From JBILXY01 sp044378055 (GTDB lineage: Bacteria > Patescibacteriota > JACMRA01): 64,000 bases of DNA. The stretch lies in assembly GCA_044378055.1 (NCBI GenBank), contig JBILXY010000002.1, positions 1-64,000 on the forward strand. Direction: 5' to 3'. Below, piece after piece: positions 40,372 through 49,754 of this stretch. Under the pieces are notes generated by a model. That model was not told the DNA's origin. It searched no databases and saw only the letters and a list, made by a program, of their open reading frames with translations. Made by a program: the position numbers and the translations under genes. Positions within the stretch are counted from its first letter, which is position 1. The number at the start of each line of letters is the position of its first letter.

Positions 40372-40379
40372 CACGCACT

Positions 40380-40403
40380 AACTAGCTTTAAGCTAGTTTA
40401 TTT
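40380..40403 (+). terminator. Terminator of the 94-aa gene
   Basis: AACTAGCT/AGCTAGTT 8-bp stem with a 3-base loop, then TTATTTATT. Confidence 0.65.
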
Positions 40404-40424
40404 ATTGCCACTTAAACAGCTTAA

Positions 40425-42221
40425 CTACATCCCAAGCAAAACCAACCCTGCGTACCACAAAGGCCATTGGGGTTTTGGGATATTGTTTTTTTCTAGCCAG
40501 GTTTGTGGGTTTTCTAAATTTATTCTATTATCTTCCCCTTCCAAAACTTTCTGAATTATTTCCTGATTAGGTTTTAAATTAAACTGGTTACTAAGTTCTA
40601 AGATATTTTGAATTAATTTTTTAGCGTCAAAAGATCCATCAACAAGAATACAAGGCACTGGGTTTGCGTTATGTTCGGTGTCTGTGGTTTTACCACCGCT
40701 AGTAAGCCCTACCATTTCAATATTTCCATGATCGGCCGTAATAAGCATTTTATGATTTCCCTTTTCTACAGCTTTAACCAATCGGCCGATTTCAACATCC
40801 AAAGCTTCCATACTTTCTATTGAAGCTGGAATATTCCCGGTGTGGCCAAGCATATCCGGATTGGCGTAATTTACGATAATATAATCATATTTTCCAAGGC
40901 CATTTTCAAGAATATAGTCTGTGATTTCCTTGGCTTTCATCTCTGGTTTTTCCGCGTGACTATGAACTTTATTTGAATTAATTACATGCCAAGTTTCACC
41001 TTCCCACTTTTTGTTTTGCCCACCGTTAAAGAAATAAGTTACATGGTTGTACTTTTCAGTTTCTGCAATATGTAACTGAGTTTTTCCTTCGCTACTTAGC
41101 ACACTAGACATTGGGTTTGAAACTGCCTGATTTTTAAAAATTGGATAATATTGCCCTTCTTTAAAAGTTTCTGGATTAAAGTTTTTCGGAATAATCTTTG
41201 ATGAAATATCCAAGTTGGACTTTAAGAATATTTCTTGTTCAATTCCGTAACTATTATTAGCTAAAATTGTTAAATTTAAATTAAATTCCTGGTTTAAATG
41301 GCATAAAACCGTTGAAAACTCCTTCATTCTATCGGTTCTAAAGTTCATTAACCAAACTGTGTCAGTCTTTTGTATATAAAAATAACCAACCGCAGAAATC
41401 ATTTCATCAAATTTGTTATCATTATAATTTAGACTGCATACTTGCTTTAATTCCAAGTCAATGGATTTTAAATCTATAAGTTCAGATTTTAACTTTTCTG
41501 TTGGATGAATTTCATTTTGTATTTTATATTCAGAAAGCAGATATTCATTTACATTTTCCAATTTGGAAAAATCAAACATTGCAGCCATACCTTCAATTAC
41601 CCTGCCCCAGTTATTATCTCTATCCATGGTATAAAAACGACCGCCAACCGAACCCAAAAATATTTTGTCCTGATAAGGCTTTAATTGATTTTCAAAAGTA
41701 TTAGTAAAATAATTCCAAGTTGAAACTAAGCTTGTTCTATCAGAATCACGCCCATCAGTTATAATATGTAGAACAATTTTTTCTGCTCCAGAAAGCCCTG
41801 CACTAGCAATAGAGGCAGCCCAATGCCTTAAATCAGAATGGATTGTACCAGTTGAAAACAAACCGACCAGGTGCACAGTTTTGCTTTGGCTTTTAGAAAG
41901 TTTCATTTTTAAAAACAATTTTGGGTCGAAAATTTGATCAGGCCAAGCTTTATTTAAGGTAAAATTTTCCTCCGAGCTTTTGGTTATTTGATAACTTAAT
42001 TGCTTTATTAAACCTAATCCACCTAAATTCATATGCCCCACTTCACTATTTCCAACCAAACCACTTTCTTGCCCAACACAATCTCCATCCGAGTTTAAAG
42101 TTGTCCACCAATAATTTTTAAGCAAATACCTAATATTGGGCATTTTTGCCATACTTACAACATTATTCTGGGAAGTTTCCGCCAAACCAAATCCATCTAA
42201 AACACATAAAATTTTTGTCAT
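40425..42221 (-). CDS. gpmI: 2,3-bisphosphoglycerate-independent phosphoglycerate mutase
   Basis: Interconverts 3- and 2-phosphoglycerate in glycolysis, with two metal ions. The start is ILCVLDGFG. The phospho-Ser motif is GNSEVGHMNLG. The transferase domain shows IITDGRD and VGGRFYTMDRDNNWGR. The C-terminal phosphatase half has YDYIIVNYANPDMLGHTG and LITADHGNIE. The protein is 598 aa against a usual 510. The extra residues are in the middle (about 230-300, Glu/Lys-rich, then LNYNDNKFDE) and at the C-terminus. No frameshift is visible. Confidence 0.93.
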   Translation of the reverse strand: MTKILCVLDGFGLAETSQNNVVSMAKMPNIRYLLKNYWWTTLNSDGDCVGQESGLVGNSEVGHMNLGGLGLIKQLSYQITKSSEENFTLNKAWPDQIFDPKLFLKMKLSKSQSKTVHLVGLFSTGTIHSDLRHWAASIASAGLSGAEKIVLHIITDGRDSDRTSLVSTWNYFTNTFENQLKPYQDKIFLGSVGGRFYTMDRDNNWGRVIEGMAAMFDFSKLENVNEYLLSEYKIQNEIHPTEKLKSELIDLKSIDLELKQVCSLNYNDNKFDEMISAVGYFYIQKTDTVWLMNFRTDRMKEFSTVLCHLNQEFNLNLTILANNSYGIEQEIFLKSNLDISSKIIPKNFNPETFKEGQYYPIFKNQAVSNPMSSVLSSEGKTQLHIAETEKYNHVTYFFNGGQNKKWEGETWHVINSNKVHSHAEKPEMKAKEITDYILENGLGKYDYIIVNYANPDMLGHTGNIPASIESMEALDVEIGRLVKAVEKGNHKMLITADHGNIEMVGLTSGGKTTDTEHNANPVPCILVDGSFDAKKLIQNILELSNQFNLKPNQEIIQKVLEGEDNRINLENPQTWLEKNNIPKPQWPLWYAGLVLLGM

Positions 42222-42360
42222 ATTTTTTTCAATTCCTTCCTATTGTACCCCATTAAAAAGTAAAGGTCAAAGTAGAGGTGTTTTTCACAATCGCCAAGGC
42301 CAAAGCGCCAGCAAACTTGCCACATTTACAATTAACACTAAAATTCAAATTACCTAACCT

Positions 42361-43059
42361 ATGTTATATGTTATTCCCACCCCAGTTGGTAATTTAGAAG
42401 ATATTACAATCCGTGCTAAACGAATTCTAAGTGAAGCAAAAATCTTACTTTGCGAAGACCCTCGTTCAACTGCTATCCTTTTAAAATTGCTAGATGTAAA
42501 AAGTGATCAAAGATTAATTCAACTAAGTAAAAAACAAGAAATTAACTTTAAGGGTATTGAGGAAGTGATATCCGAGTTAAAAAAGCATGTTGCTGATGAA
42601 AAAGATTACATTATTGGCCTTGTTTGCGATGCTGGTACACCAGGAATTTCAGATCCTGGAAAAGTTGTAATTCAAAAACTTTGGGAAAATAATTTAGAAT
42701 TTACTGTACTTCCAGGGGCAACCAGCCTTATTCCGGCAGTTGTAGCTTCAGGTATGCTAACCAAAGATTGGTGTTTTAAAGGTTTCCTTCCAATAAAAAA
42801 AGGTAGGCAAACAATGTGGAAGGAAATAACCCAAAGCCAGGTGGCCAGTGTAATTTTCGAATCTGTTCATCGTATGGAAAAAACTATTTTGGAGATGAAA
42901 GAGTATCTTCCCCCTAACCGTCTTGTTTTTTTTGCAAGGGAAATTTCCAAATTACACGAAACCTATTGGCGCGGCAAGATTGAGGATTTGAGTATAGATA
43001 GGGTTAAACTAAAAGGTGAGTTTGTCTTGGTGGTAGGAGGGGTTGAGGATATAGCCTAA
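42361..43059 (+). CDS. rsmI: 16S rRNA (cytidine1402-2'-O)-methyltransferase
   Basis: Methylates the ribose of C1402 in the decoding centre of 16S rRNA. A tetrapyrrole-methylase fold: YVIPTPVGNLEDITIRA, LLCEDPRST, GLVCDAGTPGISDPG, then the SAM-site region LPGATSLIPAVVASGM. FKGFLPIKKGRQ and YWRGKIEDL close the domain. At 232 aa it lacks the small C-terminal domain of longer RsmI proteins. Confidence 0.93.
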   Translation: MLYVIPTPVGNLEDITIRAKRILSEAKILLCEDPRSTAILLKLLDVKSDQRLIQLSKKQEINFKGIEEVISELKKHVADEKDYIIGLVCDAGTPGISDPGKVVIQKLWENNLEFTVLPGATSLIPAVVASGMLTKDWCFKGFLPIKKGRQTMWKEITQSQVASVIFESVHRMEKTILEMKEYLPPNRLVFFAREISKLHETYWRGKIEDLSIDRVKLKGEFVLVVGGVEDIA

Positions 43060-43090
43060 TTTTTTACAATGGGTTTTATTCTTTCTACCA

Positions 43091-43120
43091 AAAAAATATC
43101 GGTCAAAATGCATGACCGAT
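43091..43120 (-). terminator. Terminator of the small gene at 43135-43359
   Basis: Read on the minus strand: ATCGGTCA/TGACCGAT 8-bp stem with a 7-base loop, then A and TTTTTTT. Confidence 0.85.
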
Positions 43121-43134
43121 ACAGCAACCTGTTC

Positions 43135-43359
43135 CTATAGCAGAGTGATTCTCATATAAAACTTAGTGATTTTTTCGTCCGAATTTACGAATTTATACCA
43201 GTACTCGTATATACAAGTCTTAAGTTGGTACATATCACCTCTATTGAGGCCTTCCAATTCTGCAACTTCAACGTCACTTAGGTCAACAATGCTATCAAAT
43301 GTAAGTGATTCAGGAACTTCTAAAGAATCCCCAGTATATGCATTAATCTGAAAAACCAT
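43135..43359 (-). CDS. Hypothetical small protein (74 aa)
   Basis: Not recognised. ATG at 43359 is preferred; an in-frame TTG lies at 43392. The N-terminus is MVFQINAYTGDSLEVPESL, with an acidic strand/turn segment and an aromatic C-terminal half. A strong terminator follows. No signal peptide or membrane segment. Confidence 0.55.
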   Translation of the reverse strand: MVFQINAYTGDSLEVPESLTFDSIVDLSDVEVAELEGLNRGDMYQLKTCIYEYWYKFVNSDEKITKFYMRITLL

Positions 43360-43453
43360 ACTCAACCTATACTCAATCGCTACTGAAATCAATTAATACA
43401 GAATTTTCACACTCTGTAAACAGCAATTTTAAATTATTCCATCAAGCAAATTT

Positions 43454-44272
43454 CTACCTTAAAACTATAGAATTCTTGTCTAAATAATTTACTGCCCAGC
43501 GTAAATCTAGGAATCTGGCTTCTCTATCTAAGGGTTTAGGGTAATCTAAATCTATAATTCTTTCAGAACCAGCCACAAAACCACTGAAATTGAATACCCC
43601 AATTCCAACCACACTTTGCCTGGAATCACGGACCAAAAATAGGATATCTACTTTTTCAATAAAGAATTCTGTGTTGTTTTTAAAGATAGCTGAAATTTTA
43701 ATTTTATTGGTACCTGGTTGCTGAATAATCTGGTCATTCCTGATTTGAATATCTGGCTTTTTTTGATTATTGTTTGCGTTAGGATTATAGAAAACTTTCT
43801 GAGTGGTTGGTTCTTCAATTAAAGTAAGCTTAACAGCACTTGGGTCGGCGGAATTTAAAGTTAGATACTTTACTTCTTCAGGCAATAAATAGCTGGAAAA
43901 CTTTTGTTGATCTAATAAAGTTCCGTCTTTCGATGTAATTTGCAAAGTATAAACCCAAGGAAAATAACCTGTAGTTGAATTTTCTTTGTTATTTACCGAA
44001 ATATACAAGGCTTTTTCACCAGAAGCCAATGGAACAATTTCAGTTTCGCTTACCTGATAATTAGCCTGGTTAAGGTCTTTTGGGATAACTTCATTTTTGG
44101 AATCAAACCAAGTATTTCTAAATAAATTAGCCGAGGCAGAGCCGCCAAAATAGACAGGAGCAAGTAAAACCAAACATATTCCGGCAAAAATTATTATCCC
44201 TCTTCGCACCCCTCCTTGAAAAGCAATTGAGAGATTTTCTACACGATATTGTAATGTATCAAGTTGGCTCAT
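43454..44272 (-). CDS. Single-pass membrane protein of unknown function
   Basis: A short cytoplasmic N-terminus is followed by one membrane helix (GIIIFAGICLVLLAPVYFGG, about 25-44). The outer part is beta-rich with strands such as EKALYISVN, YTLQITSKDG and KIKISAIFKNNTEFFIEKVDILFLVRD, a fibronectin-like pattern. Only one base separates its start from the glgP stop codon, so it is cotranscribed and probably translationally coupled. Function unknown. Confidence 0.65.
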   Translation of the reverse strand: MSQLDTLQYRVENLSIAFQGGVRRGIIIFAGICLVLLAPVYFGGSASANLFRNTWFDSKNEVIPKDLNQANYQVSETEIVPLASGEKALYISVNNKENSTTGYFPWVYTLQITSKDGTLLDQQKFSSYLLPEEVKYLTLNSADPSAVKLTLIEEPTTQKVFYNPNANNNQKKPDIQIRNDQIIQQPGTNKIKISAIFKNNTEFFIEKVDILFLVRDSRQSVVGIGVFNFSGFVAGSERIIDLDYPKPLDREARFLDLRWAVNYLDKNSIVLR

Positions 44273-44273
44273 A

Positions 44274-45929
44274 TTATATTAGATAGGCTTTTATTAAATA
44301 TTCATTTAACATTCTGTTTGTGTTGAAATGACTGGCGTTAATAGCAATGCAATTTTTTTGAATTTTTAGCCAACTTTCAAAATCATTTTTATACATAGGC
44401 AGAATTATTTCTTCAAGTTTGAAATATAAATCATGTAATTGTGCATCCGCCAATTTTCCTTCATCCATTTCATTTTCACCCAAAGCCCAGCCAGTAACAC
44501 CCTCAGTCCAGCCTTCAACCCACCAGCCATCTAAAGTTGAAATGTTTGGCACGCCGTTTAAAGATGCTTTCATACCACTAGTTCCAGAAGCTTCAATTGG
44601 AACAACAGGGTTGTTTAGCCAAATATCAACGCCAGCAGTCATCAAACTTCCAATTTCAATATTATAGTTAGGAAGGTAAACAATTTTCAAAAACGACTCT
44701 TCCTTTTTACTTGCCTGATAAATCTTTTTAATGAAGTTTTCACCCTCAGGTTCATTTGGATAAGCTTTTCCTGAAAAAATAATTTGTAACCCACCAAACT
44801 TTTTGGCTATTTTTTCCAGTTTATCTATGTCAGTTAGGATGAAATCTGCCCTTTTATAACCTACCATTCTTCTGGCGAAACCTATGGTAAATATTTTTTT
44901 ATCTAATTTTATATTTACAGTGTTCTGAACATAGTCCAATAAGTTTTCCTTAGCTTCGGCGTGAGCCCAGGCAATTTCCTGCGGCGAAACAACAGCACAA
45001 AGCTTAAGGTTTTCTGGTGAACTTTTCCAGTTCAAAACATATCTTGAAAATAAACTTTCAAAAGGTTTGGAAACCCAAGTATTAACATGAATACCGTTTG
45101 TTATAGCATCAATTTTGTATTCTGGATACATTTGGCTTGTTACTAGATTATGCCTTTTGGAAACTCCATTACTAAATTTTGCACTGAACAATGCTAAATC
45201 AGTCATGTTCATAGAACCTTCTTGCCATAAATTATCTGGAAGATAGGAAAAATATTCCCCAAGCGTAGATTGCAAAACTTCTTTAGAATAATGGGTGTGA
45301 GCAGTTGCCAACGGTGTATGAGTTGTAAACACCACTCTTTTCTTAACTTCACTCCACATTGCTAATTGTTTCTTTAATTCTAAAGCAGCAAATATAGAGT
45401 GGCTTTCGTTGCAGTGGTAATTTTGAATATTTTTATGACCAAGAAGTTCTAAAACTTGCACCCCACCAACTCCAAGCAACATTTCTTGTGCGATTCTAAC
45501 CGACTTATTGGCTGGATAAACATGGCTTGATATCTCTCTCATTTCTGTTGAGTTTTCGGGAAGATCTGCATCCAAAAAATATATTGGAACTTCGTGGCCA
45601 CCAACCCCAATTACTTCATATTTCCATACTTTAAAGGTAACTTTTTGACCACTTATTAACAGTGAATGTTGAATGTTTGTTGGCATTAAATAATCTTCAT
45701 ATTTCCAAACATCATCAGATTCAATTTGTTCACCTGTTTCAGAAATTTCCTGTTTAAACCAACCATTTTTATACAAAATTGAAACCCCAAACATATTTAC
45801 ACCAAGATCTGCTGCCGATTTAATAGTATCACCAGCTAAAATGCCCAAACCCCCGCAATAGGTTTTCATTTCACTTTTAATCCCAAATTCAAGGCATAAA
45901 TAAGCAACGCTAGTTGGTAAAATGGACAT
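44274..45929 (-). CDS. glgP: Alpha-glucan (glycogen/maltodextrin) phosphorylase, compact form
   Basis: Releases glucose 1-phosphate from alpha-1,4-glucans, with pyridoxal phosphate. The compact GT35 subgroup (551 aa against about 800). VAYLCLEFGIKSEMKTYCGGLGILAGD is the subgroup's start. HCNESHSIFAALE and TTHTPLATAHTHY follow. NGIHVNTWV and IGFARRMVGYKRADFIL line the active site. EASGTSGMKASLNGVPN with Lys is the cofactor-binding region. It feeds hexose phosphate toward glycolysis or the pentose pathway, for which gpmI and zwf are nearby. Confidence 0.92.
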   Translation of the reverse strand: MSILPTSVAYLCLEFGIKSEMKTYCGGLGILAGDTIKSAADLGVNMFGVSILYKNGWFKQEISETGEQIESDDVWKYEDYLMPTNIQHSLLISGQKVTFKVWKYEVIGVGGHEVPIYFLDADLPENSTEMREISSHVYPANKSVRIAQEMLLGVGGVQVLELLGHKNIQNYHCNESHSIFAALELKKQLAMWSEVKKRVVFTTHTPLATAHTHYSKEVLQSTLGEYFSYLPDNLWQEGSMNMTDLALFSAKFSNGVSKRHNLVTSQMYPEYKIDAITNGIHVNTWVSKPFESLFSRYVLNWKSSPENLKLCAVVSPQEIAWAHAEAKENLLDYVQNTVNIKLDKKIFTIGFARRMVGYKRADFILTDIDKLEKIAKKFGGLQIIFSGKAYPNEPEGENFIKKIYQASKKEESFLKIVYLPNYNIEIGSLMTAGVDIWLNNPVVPIEASGTSGMKASLNGVPNISTLDGWWVEGWTEGVTGWALGENEMDEGKLADAQLHDLYFKLEEIILPMYKNDFESWLKIQKNCIAINASHFNTNRMLNEYLIKAYLI

Positions 45930-46034
45930 ATATATGTTATTTTAGTTCGTATATTAAATTTTGTCTAAAGATTATTTTAAATTAGAATGAGAGATATTCA
46001 GACACGATAATGTCAACACTATCATACTAAACTT

Positions 46035-46056
46035 GAAGACTGGGAGTCTCCGCTAC
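46035..46056 (+). repeat. Palindromic repeat A copy
   Basis: GAAGACTGGGAGTCTCC followed by GCTAC, 10 bases past the stop of the WecG-Nudix gene. Confidence 0.7.
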
Positions 46057-46065
46057 TGACGATTT

Positions 46066-47586
46066 CTATCTATCCTCGTGCATTTTTTGCCAAATAAACT
46101 TTTCCCATAAAATTCTTTTATCAGCACTTAACACTGAACTTATATCGCTAACTGGCCACCATTTCGCTCTCTGGTTTTCCCAGTTGGTTTTAGGGTGAAG
46201 ATCTGAACCAATATACTGAATTAATTGAACATAATTGATAGTTCTATTATATTTAGCTCCCCATAAAATGTATCTTATTAAAGAGAGTGAAGACATTTCA
46301 ACCCCCACTTCAACCGGCTTACCAATTGGAATTAAATCGGAATAAGCCAAATTTGTTTCTTCAGTAGCTTCTCTAAGGGCTGCGAAAGCTAACTCTTCAC
46401 CTTTTTCAATTTCGCCTTGAACCATGCTCCAGCCTGTGTCTGAAGGTAAGATATTGTAACGCTCGACAAGCAAGAAAGGACTTGTGGCTGAAATATTTAC
46501 TTGGTTTTGAATCGAAAATGAACGATGTATAGCTGCATGCACAGTTTCTCTGGCTTCCCCCTTTTGCATAAATTCCTGCAAAGTTGTCCAAAACCACAAG
46601 GTTACAATTGAATCTATAATTCTAACTCTTCTGTATGGCTGATTATAAAACCGGAAAAGCCATTCCAAACCAATAGATTGCAAAAACTTTGGCGCCTCAG
46701 TTTGTTTAGCCCCACCACCTAAATGATCAACAGCAGCCCCAATTCCTGTAGCTAATGTAAAACTGATCTCTTTATCATTGCACAAATTATCTATAAAAAA
46801 TTCTTGTTTACCACTTCCACCTCCAAAACAGGTTAGAATTAAATCTGGCTTTTCTTTGCGAATAAATTCCTTGGCTTCAAACAAATCTGGAAATACTTGG
46901 AACAAATTATTACTTGTTACCAACACTTTCTGGTTAGAAATTAAACTAAGTACCTTATCTACTAAATTACTTGCTGGTCTTTTGGTCACAACTGGCTGAA
47001 TATCCCTCATCAAGTTAGATTTTGTATCTTTGGTCCAAGTGACCAGATTAATATCTGGAAATAGTTTGGAAACTAAATTTTTGGTTACCTCGTCGCTGTT
47101 TGAATTGCCTCCCAAAATAACCGTCTTCCATTTCTTTTCTTCTGCAATTTTAAACAAATCATAAACCAAATCACGACCTAAAATTGTTTGATTCCTGGTT
47201 CTTGCAGTAAAATTAATTTTTAAAATTAAACTGAATAAACCTGAAAAAAGGTTAATGACCAACTCTAAAACAAAGAAAATAAGAAAAATTGGTAACCTAA
47301 AAATTATTGGCCAATTTATAATAAATTGCGAGTAAACTGTTGGTAAAGTACTAATCTTCATTGTTCTCCACATGGCCCAGTGTAAACCTTTTCCATCAAT
47401 AGCAGTAATATTAGCTCGGTTTAAAACCTCTTTGTAAGAAGGGTTTCGGTTAGCCCGAAGCAAAAATTCACTATAGAAAAAATACAAACTGGTTTTACTA
47501 CCTTCTTTTAAATTTTTAATTTCGTTTTTTAAGGAAATTTTACTTATTTGTGGAAGTTTTACCCCCATAAGCAAAGGAATTGGCAT
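46066..47586 (-). CDS. WecG/TagA/CpsF-family glycosyltransferase fused to a Nudix hydrolase domain
   Basis: The N-terminal two thirds is a WecG/TagA-type transferase. ITAIDGKGLHWA carries the catalytic Asp (about 64). Hydrophobic segments at about 92-125 are inserted. LILTCFGGGSGKQEFF, GIGAAVDHLGGGAKQTEAP and GLEWLFRFYNQPYRRVRI are the family's C-terminal motifs. Residues about 370-505 are a Nudix domain with box GEIEKGEELAFAALREATEET (G-x5-E-x7-R-E-x-x-E-E). The family adds an aminosugar to a lipid-linked sugar in teichoic acid or polysaccharide synthesis. ATG 47586 is chosen over TTG 47604. The join is in frame with no gap. Confidence 0.87.
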   Translation of the reverse strand: MPIPLLMGVKLPQISKISLKNEIKNLKEGSKTSLYFFYSEFLLRANRNPSYKEVLNRANITAIDGKGLHWAMWRTMKISTLPTVYSQFIINWPIIFRLPIFLIFFVLELVINLFSGLFSLILKINFTARTRNQTILGRDLVYDLFKIAEEKKWKTVILGGNSNSDEVTKNLVSKLFPDINLVTWTKDTKSNLMRDIQPVVTKRPASNLVDKVLSLISNQKVLVTSNNLFQVFPDLFEAKEFIRKEKPDLILTCFGGGSGKQEFFIDNLCNDKEISFTLATGIGAAVDHLGGGAKQTEAPKFLQSIGLEWLFRFYNQPYRRVRIIDSIVTLWFWTTLQEFMQKGEARETVHAAIHRSFSIQNQVNISATSPFLLVERYNILPSDTGWSMVQGEIEKGEELAFAALREATEETNLAYSDLIPIGKPVEVGVEMSSLSLIRYILWGAKYNRTINYVQLIQYIGSDLHPKTNWENQRAKWWPVSDISSVLSADKRILWEKFIWQKMHEDR

Positions 47587-47647
47587 GACAAATTTTTGAT
47601 TCAAGATGCTTGGAAAGTCAAGCCGGTGAAAATGATTCAGATTTGAT

Positions 47648-49180
47648 TTACTTATCCAAATCCAAAATCCAGGCTGCTAAGCTTCTTACGCTTTGCCCTG
47701 TTGCTCCATCTACTTCAAGATTGTTGTGGTTCTTATTCCAAACGCTTCCGGCAATATCTAAGTGAGCCCAAGCATAGGCTTTAGGTTCTTTAATATTCAG
47801 CTTTGAATTTCTAAAATTTCTTTGATCCACGAAATGACTTAAGAACAAACCTGCAGTTAAATGCCCAGCCATAGGACCAATTTTACTGGTATTAACAAAC
47901 TGCCCAACTTTTCCCTTTACTTCTTTTCTTAAAACTTCTGGCAAAGGTGTGTGCACTGTTTTTTCTCCTTCTTGAATAAAAGTTGCCTCCAATGTACTAA
48001 TCAATCTGTAATCATTTCCCATCATAGCTGTGTAATGTTCAGAAACTGATCTTACTGCGGCACCGGTTAAAGTTGCGGTGTCAATAATGTAATCTGGATC
48101 TTGCAGCGTTGCTAAGGTTAAAGCATCAGCCAAAGTTAATCTTCCTTCAGCGTCTGTGTTCCAAATTTCTACAGTCTGACCAGAATATGTGGTTAAAACA
48201 TCGTCGCTTTTATAGCTTGCACCATCTACCATATTCTCAACCCAGGCTGAAATCCAGTGGACTTCAGTATTTTGCAAATCCATATCAGACAAAGTTTTCA
48301 TAACACCAAACATTGTGGCACTTCCACCCATATCTACTTTCATAGTCTTCATAAACCCACCCACTTTAATATCCAAACCTCCGGAATCATAGGTTACGCC
48401 TTTTCCAACCAAACATACCTTGTTTTTCACTTCACCTTTTGGTTTAATTATTACATGGACCATAGTTGGGTTGTGCCTGCTAGATCTGCCTACAAATGTA
48501 ATTCCTTCCATCCCTAGTTCTTGCATTTTGTCGTAATCAATATGTTTAATTTCCACAGAGGCGTTGTCTCCCAATTCTTTTTTAACAAGCGGTGGCAAAG
48601 TTGTAGGGTTAATATTTTCAGGAATATCATCTACCAAACTTCTGGTTAAAGTAATACCGTCATTAAGAGCCTTAAAATTGGAGATGAATTCATCAGTAAC
48701 CAAAGTGTTTAATTCAGAATCAAAGTAAACCGAAATTTGCTTGTTCTTAGCTTCCTTTTCAGGTAAATAAGTATCTAAATTCCAGCTAGCCTGAGAAATT
48801 CCCAACACTAAATCGAACAAATTTTTGGAAAACTTACCAAAGGAATTAGGTGTTTGTTCAGCAAAAATGCTGTGATTATTTAAAACCAAAGCTGTGAGGC
48901 TGTAACCTGCAATTTTATTATATATTTTTGCTCCTAAATTGTATAAATTAATTTTATAAAACGGATCAATGGTTTTTTGCTTGGCTTCGAAAGTTAAACC
49001 TACAAATAAGGTACTGCTTTCTGGAAAAACTGCTATTTCTGCATATTTTCCTGTAAATTTAATGTTTTTAAAAGTTTGTTGAATTCCGGTATCCAAATTT
49101 TCAAGTTCAGCTGATGTTAAAAATTTAATGTTCCAAGTTGTATTTTCTTGTGGTGTAGTATTCGTAATAATTGTTAACAT
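47648..49180 (-). CDS. pepA: Leucyl aminopeptidase (M17 family)
   Basis: Removes N-terminal residues from peptides in the cytoplasm, with two metal ions. The catalytic half has LVGKGVTYDSGGLDIKV, MKVDMGGSATMFGVM and the hallmark NTDAEGRLTLADAL. DTATLTGAAV and the C-terminal AYAWAHLDIAG follow. The N-terminal half is divergent. Length (510 aa) is normal. Confidence 0.94.
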   Translation of the reverse strand: MLTIITNTTPQENTTWNIKFLTSAELENLDTGIQQTFKNIKFTGKYAEIAVFPESSTLFVGLTFEAKQKTIDPFYKINLYNLGAKIYNKIAGYSLTALVLNNHSIFAEQTPNSFGKFSKNLFDLVLGISQASWNLDTYLPEKEAKNKQISVYFDSELNTLVTDEFISNFKALNDGITLTRSLVDDIPENINPTTLPPLVKKELGDNASVEIKHIDYDKMQELGMEGITFVGRSSRHNPTMVHVIIKPKGEVKNKVCLVGKGVTYDSGGLDIKVGGFMKTMKVDMGGSATMFGVMKTLSDMDLQNTEVHWISAWVENMVDGASYKSDDVLTTYSGQTVEIWNTDAEGRLTLADALTLATLQDPDYIIDTATLTGAAVRSVSEHYTAMMGNDYRLISTLEATFIQEGEKTVHTPLPEVLRKEVKGKVGQFVNTSKIGPMAGHLTAGLFLSHFVDQRNFRNSKLNIKEPKAYAWAHLDIAGSVWNKNHNNLEVDGATGQSVRSLAAWILDLDK

Positions 49181-49252
49181 AATCTATTAAGTAGAGGGAT
49201 AGAAAAAAACCCTTGTTTAGTCAACCATTTAAGAAAAAAGGGGGATTCGCCT

Positions 49253-49280
49253 AAAAAAAATAGCTTAATAATTTAAGCTA
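49253..49280 (-). terminator. Terminator of the 113-aa orphan gene
   Basis: Read on the minus strand: TAGCTTAA/TTAAGCTA stem, 4-base loop, then TTTTTTTT. It identifies the minus strand as the coding strand for 49308-49649. Confidence 0.85.
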
Positions 49281-49307
49281 AGTTCTAGTTTTTTCATTTG
49301 AAAGTAA

Positions 49308-49649
49308 TTAGTTAAAAACAACTTCAAAGAGGTTAAGCTGGATTTCTTGGCCTTCATAGATAGTTGAAAGTACTTCTCCATCAGGCAAACAACAAACGTT
49401 TGAGATTGTATCGCCTGTCTTGAACATATAAATGTCGGAATTGGCTGTAGGCAAATGTCTTGTAAAGACAAATGGCAAGACAATCGATTCATTAAATGGT
49501 ACAGGTGTTCGCACAAATTCTTCATCTATGGAGGAGGCTTCCTGTGCTGGAACTCTGAAATATCCAGTAACTGGATTGTTTAAATCTATTACGGTATGTC
49601 CACCATTTACTGAGTGGACTTTTTTTAAATCATGTATACTAGATGGCAT
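49308..49649 (-). CDS. Hypothetical small protein (113 aa)
   Basis: Not recognised. A soluble beta-rich protein beginning MPSSIHDLKKVHSVNGGHTV, with two adjacent Cys (NVCCLPDG). GGAG lies 11 bases before the ATG, and a strong terminator follows the stop. Open frames on the other strand and in another minus-strand frame are judged shadows because they lack these signals. Confidence 0.6.
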   Translation of the reverse strand: MPSSIHDLKKVHSVNGGHTVIDLNNPVTGYFRVPAQEASSIDEEFVRTPVPFNESIVLPFVFTRHLPTANSDIYMFKTGDTISNVCCLPDGEVLSTIYEGQEIQLNLFEVVFN

Positions 49650-49754
49650 AAATCCAAAATCTCCAACTTAATTGCACTACAACTTATGGCACACTTTTTG
49701 AATAAGCGCAAGATCTAATATATTATACAGAATTAAGCCCAAAATAAGTCGCCC

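Noticed and set aside
49432..49671. Plus-strand open frame overlapping the 113-aa gene
   Set aside because: The strong terminator at 49253-49280 and the GGAG site support the minus-strand gene.
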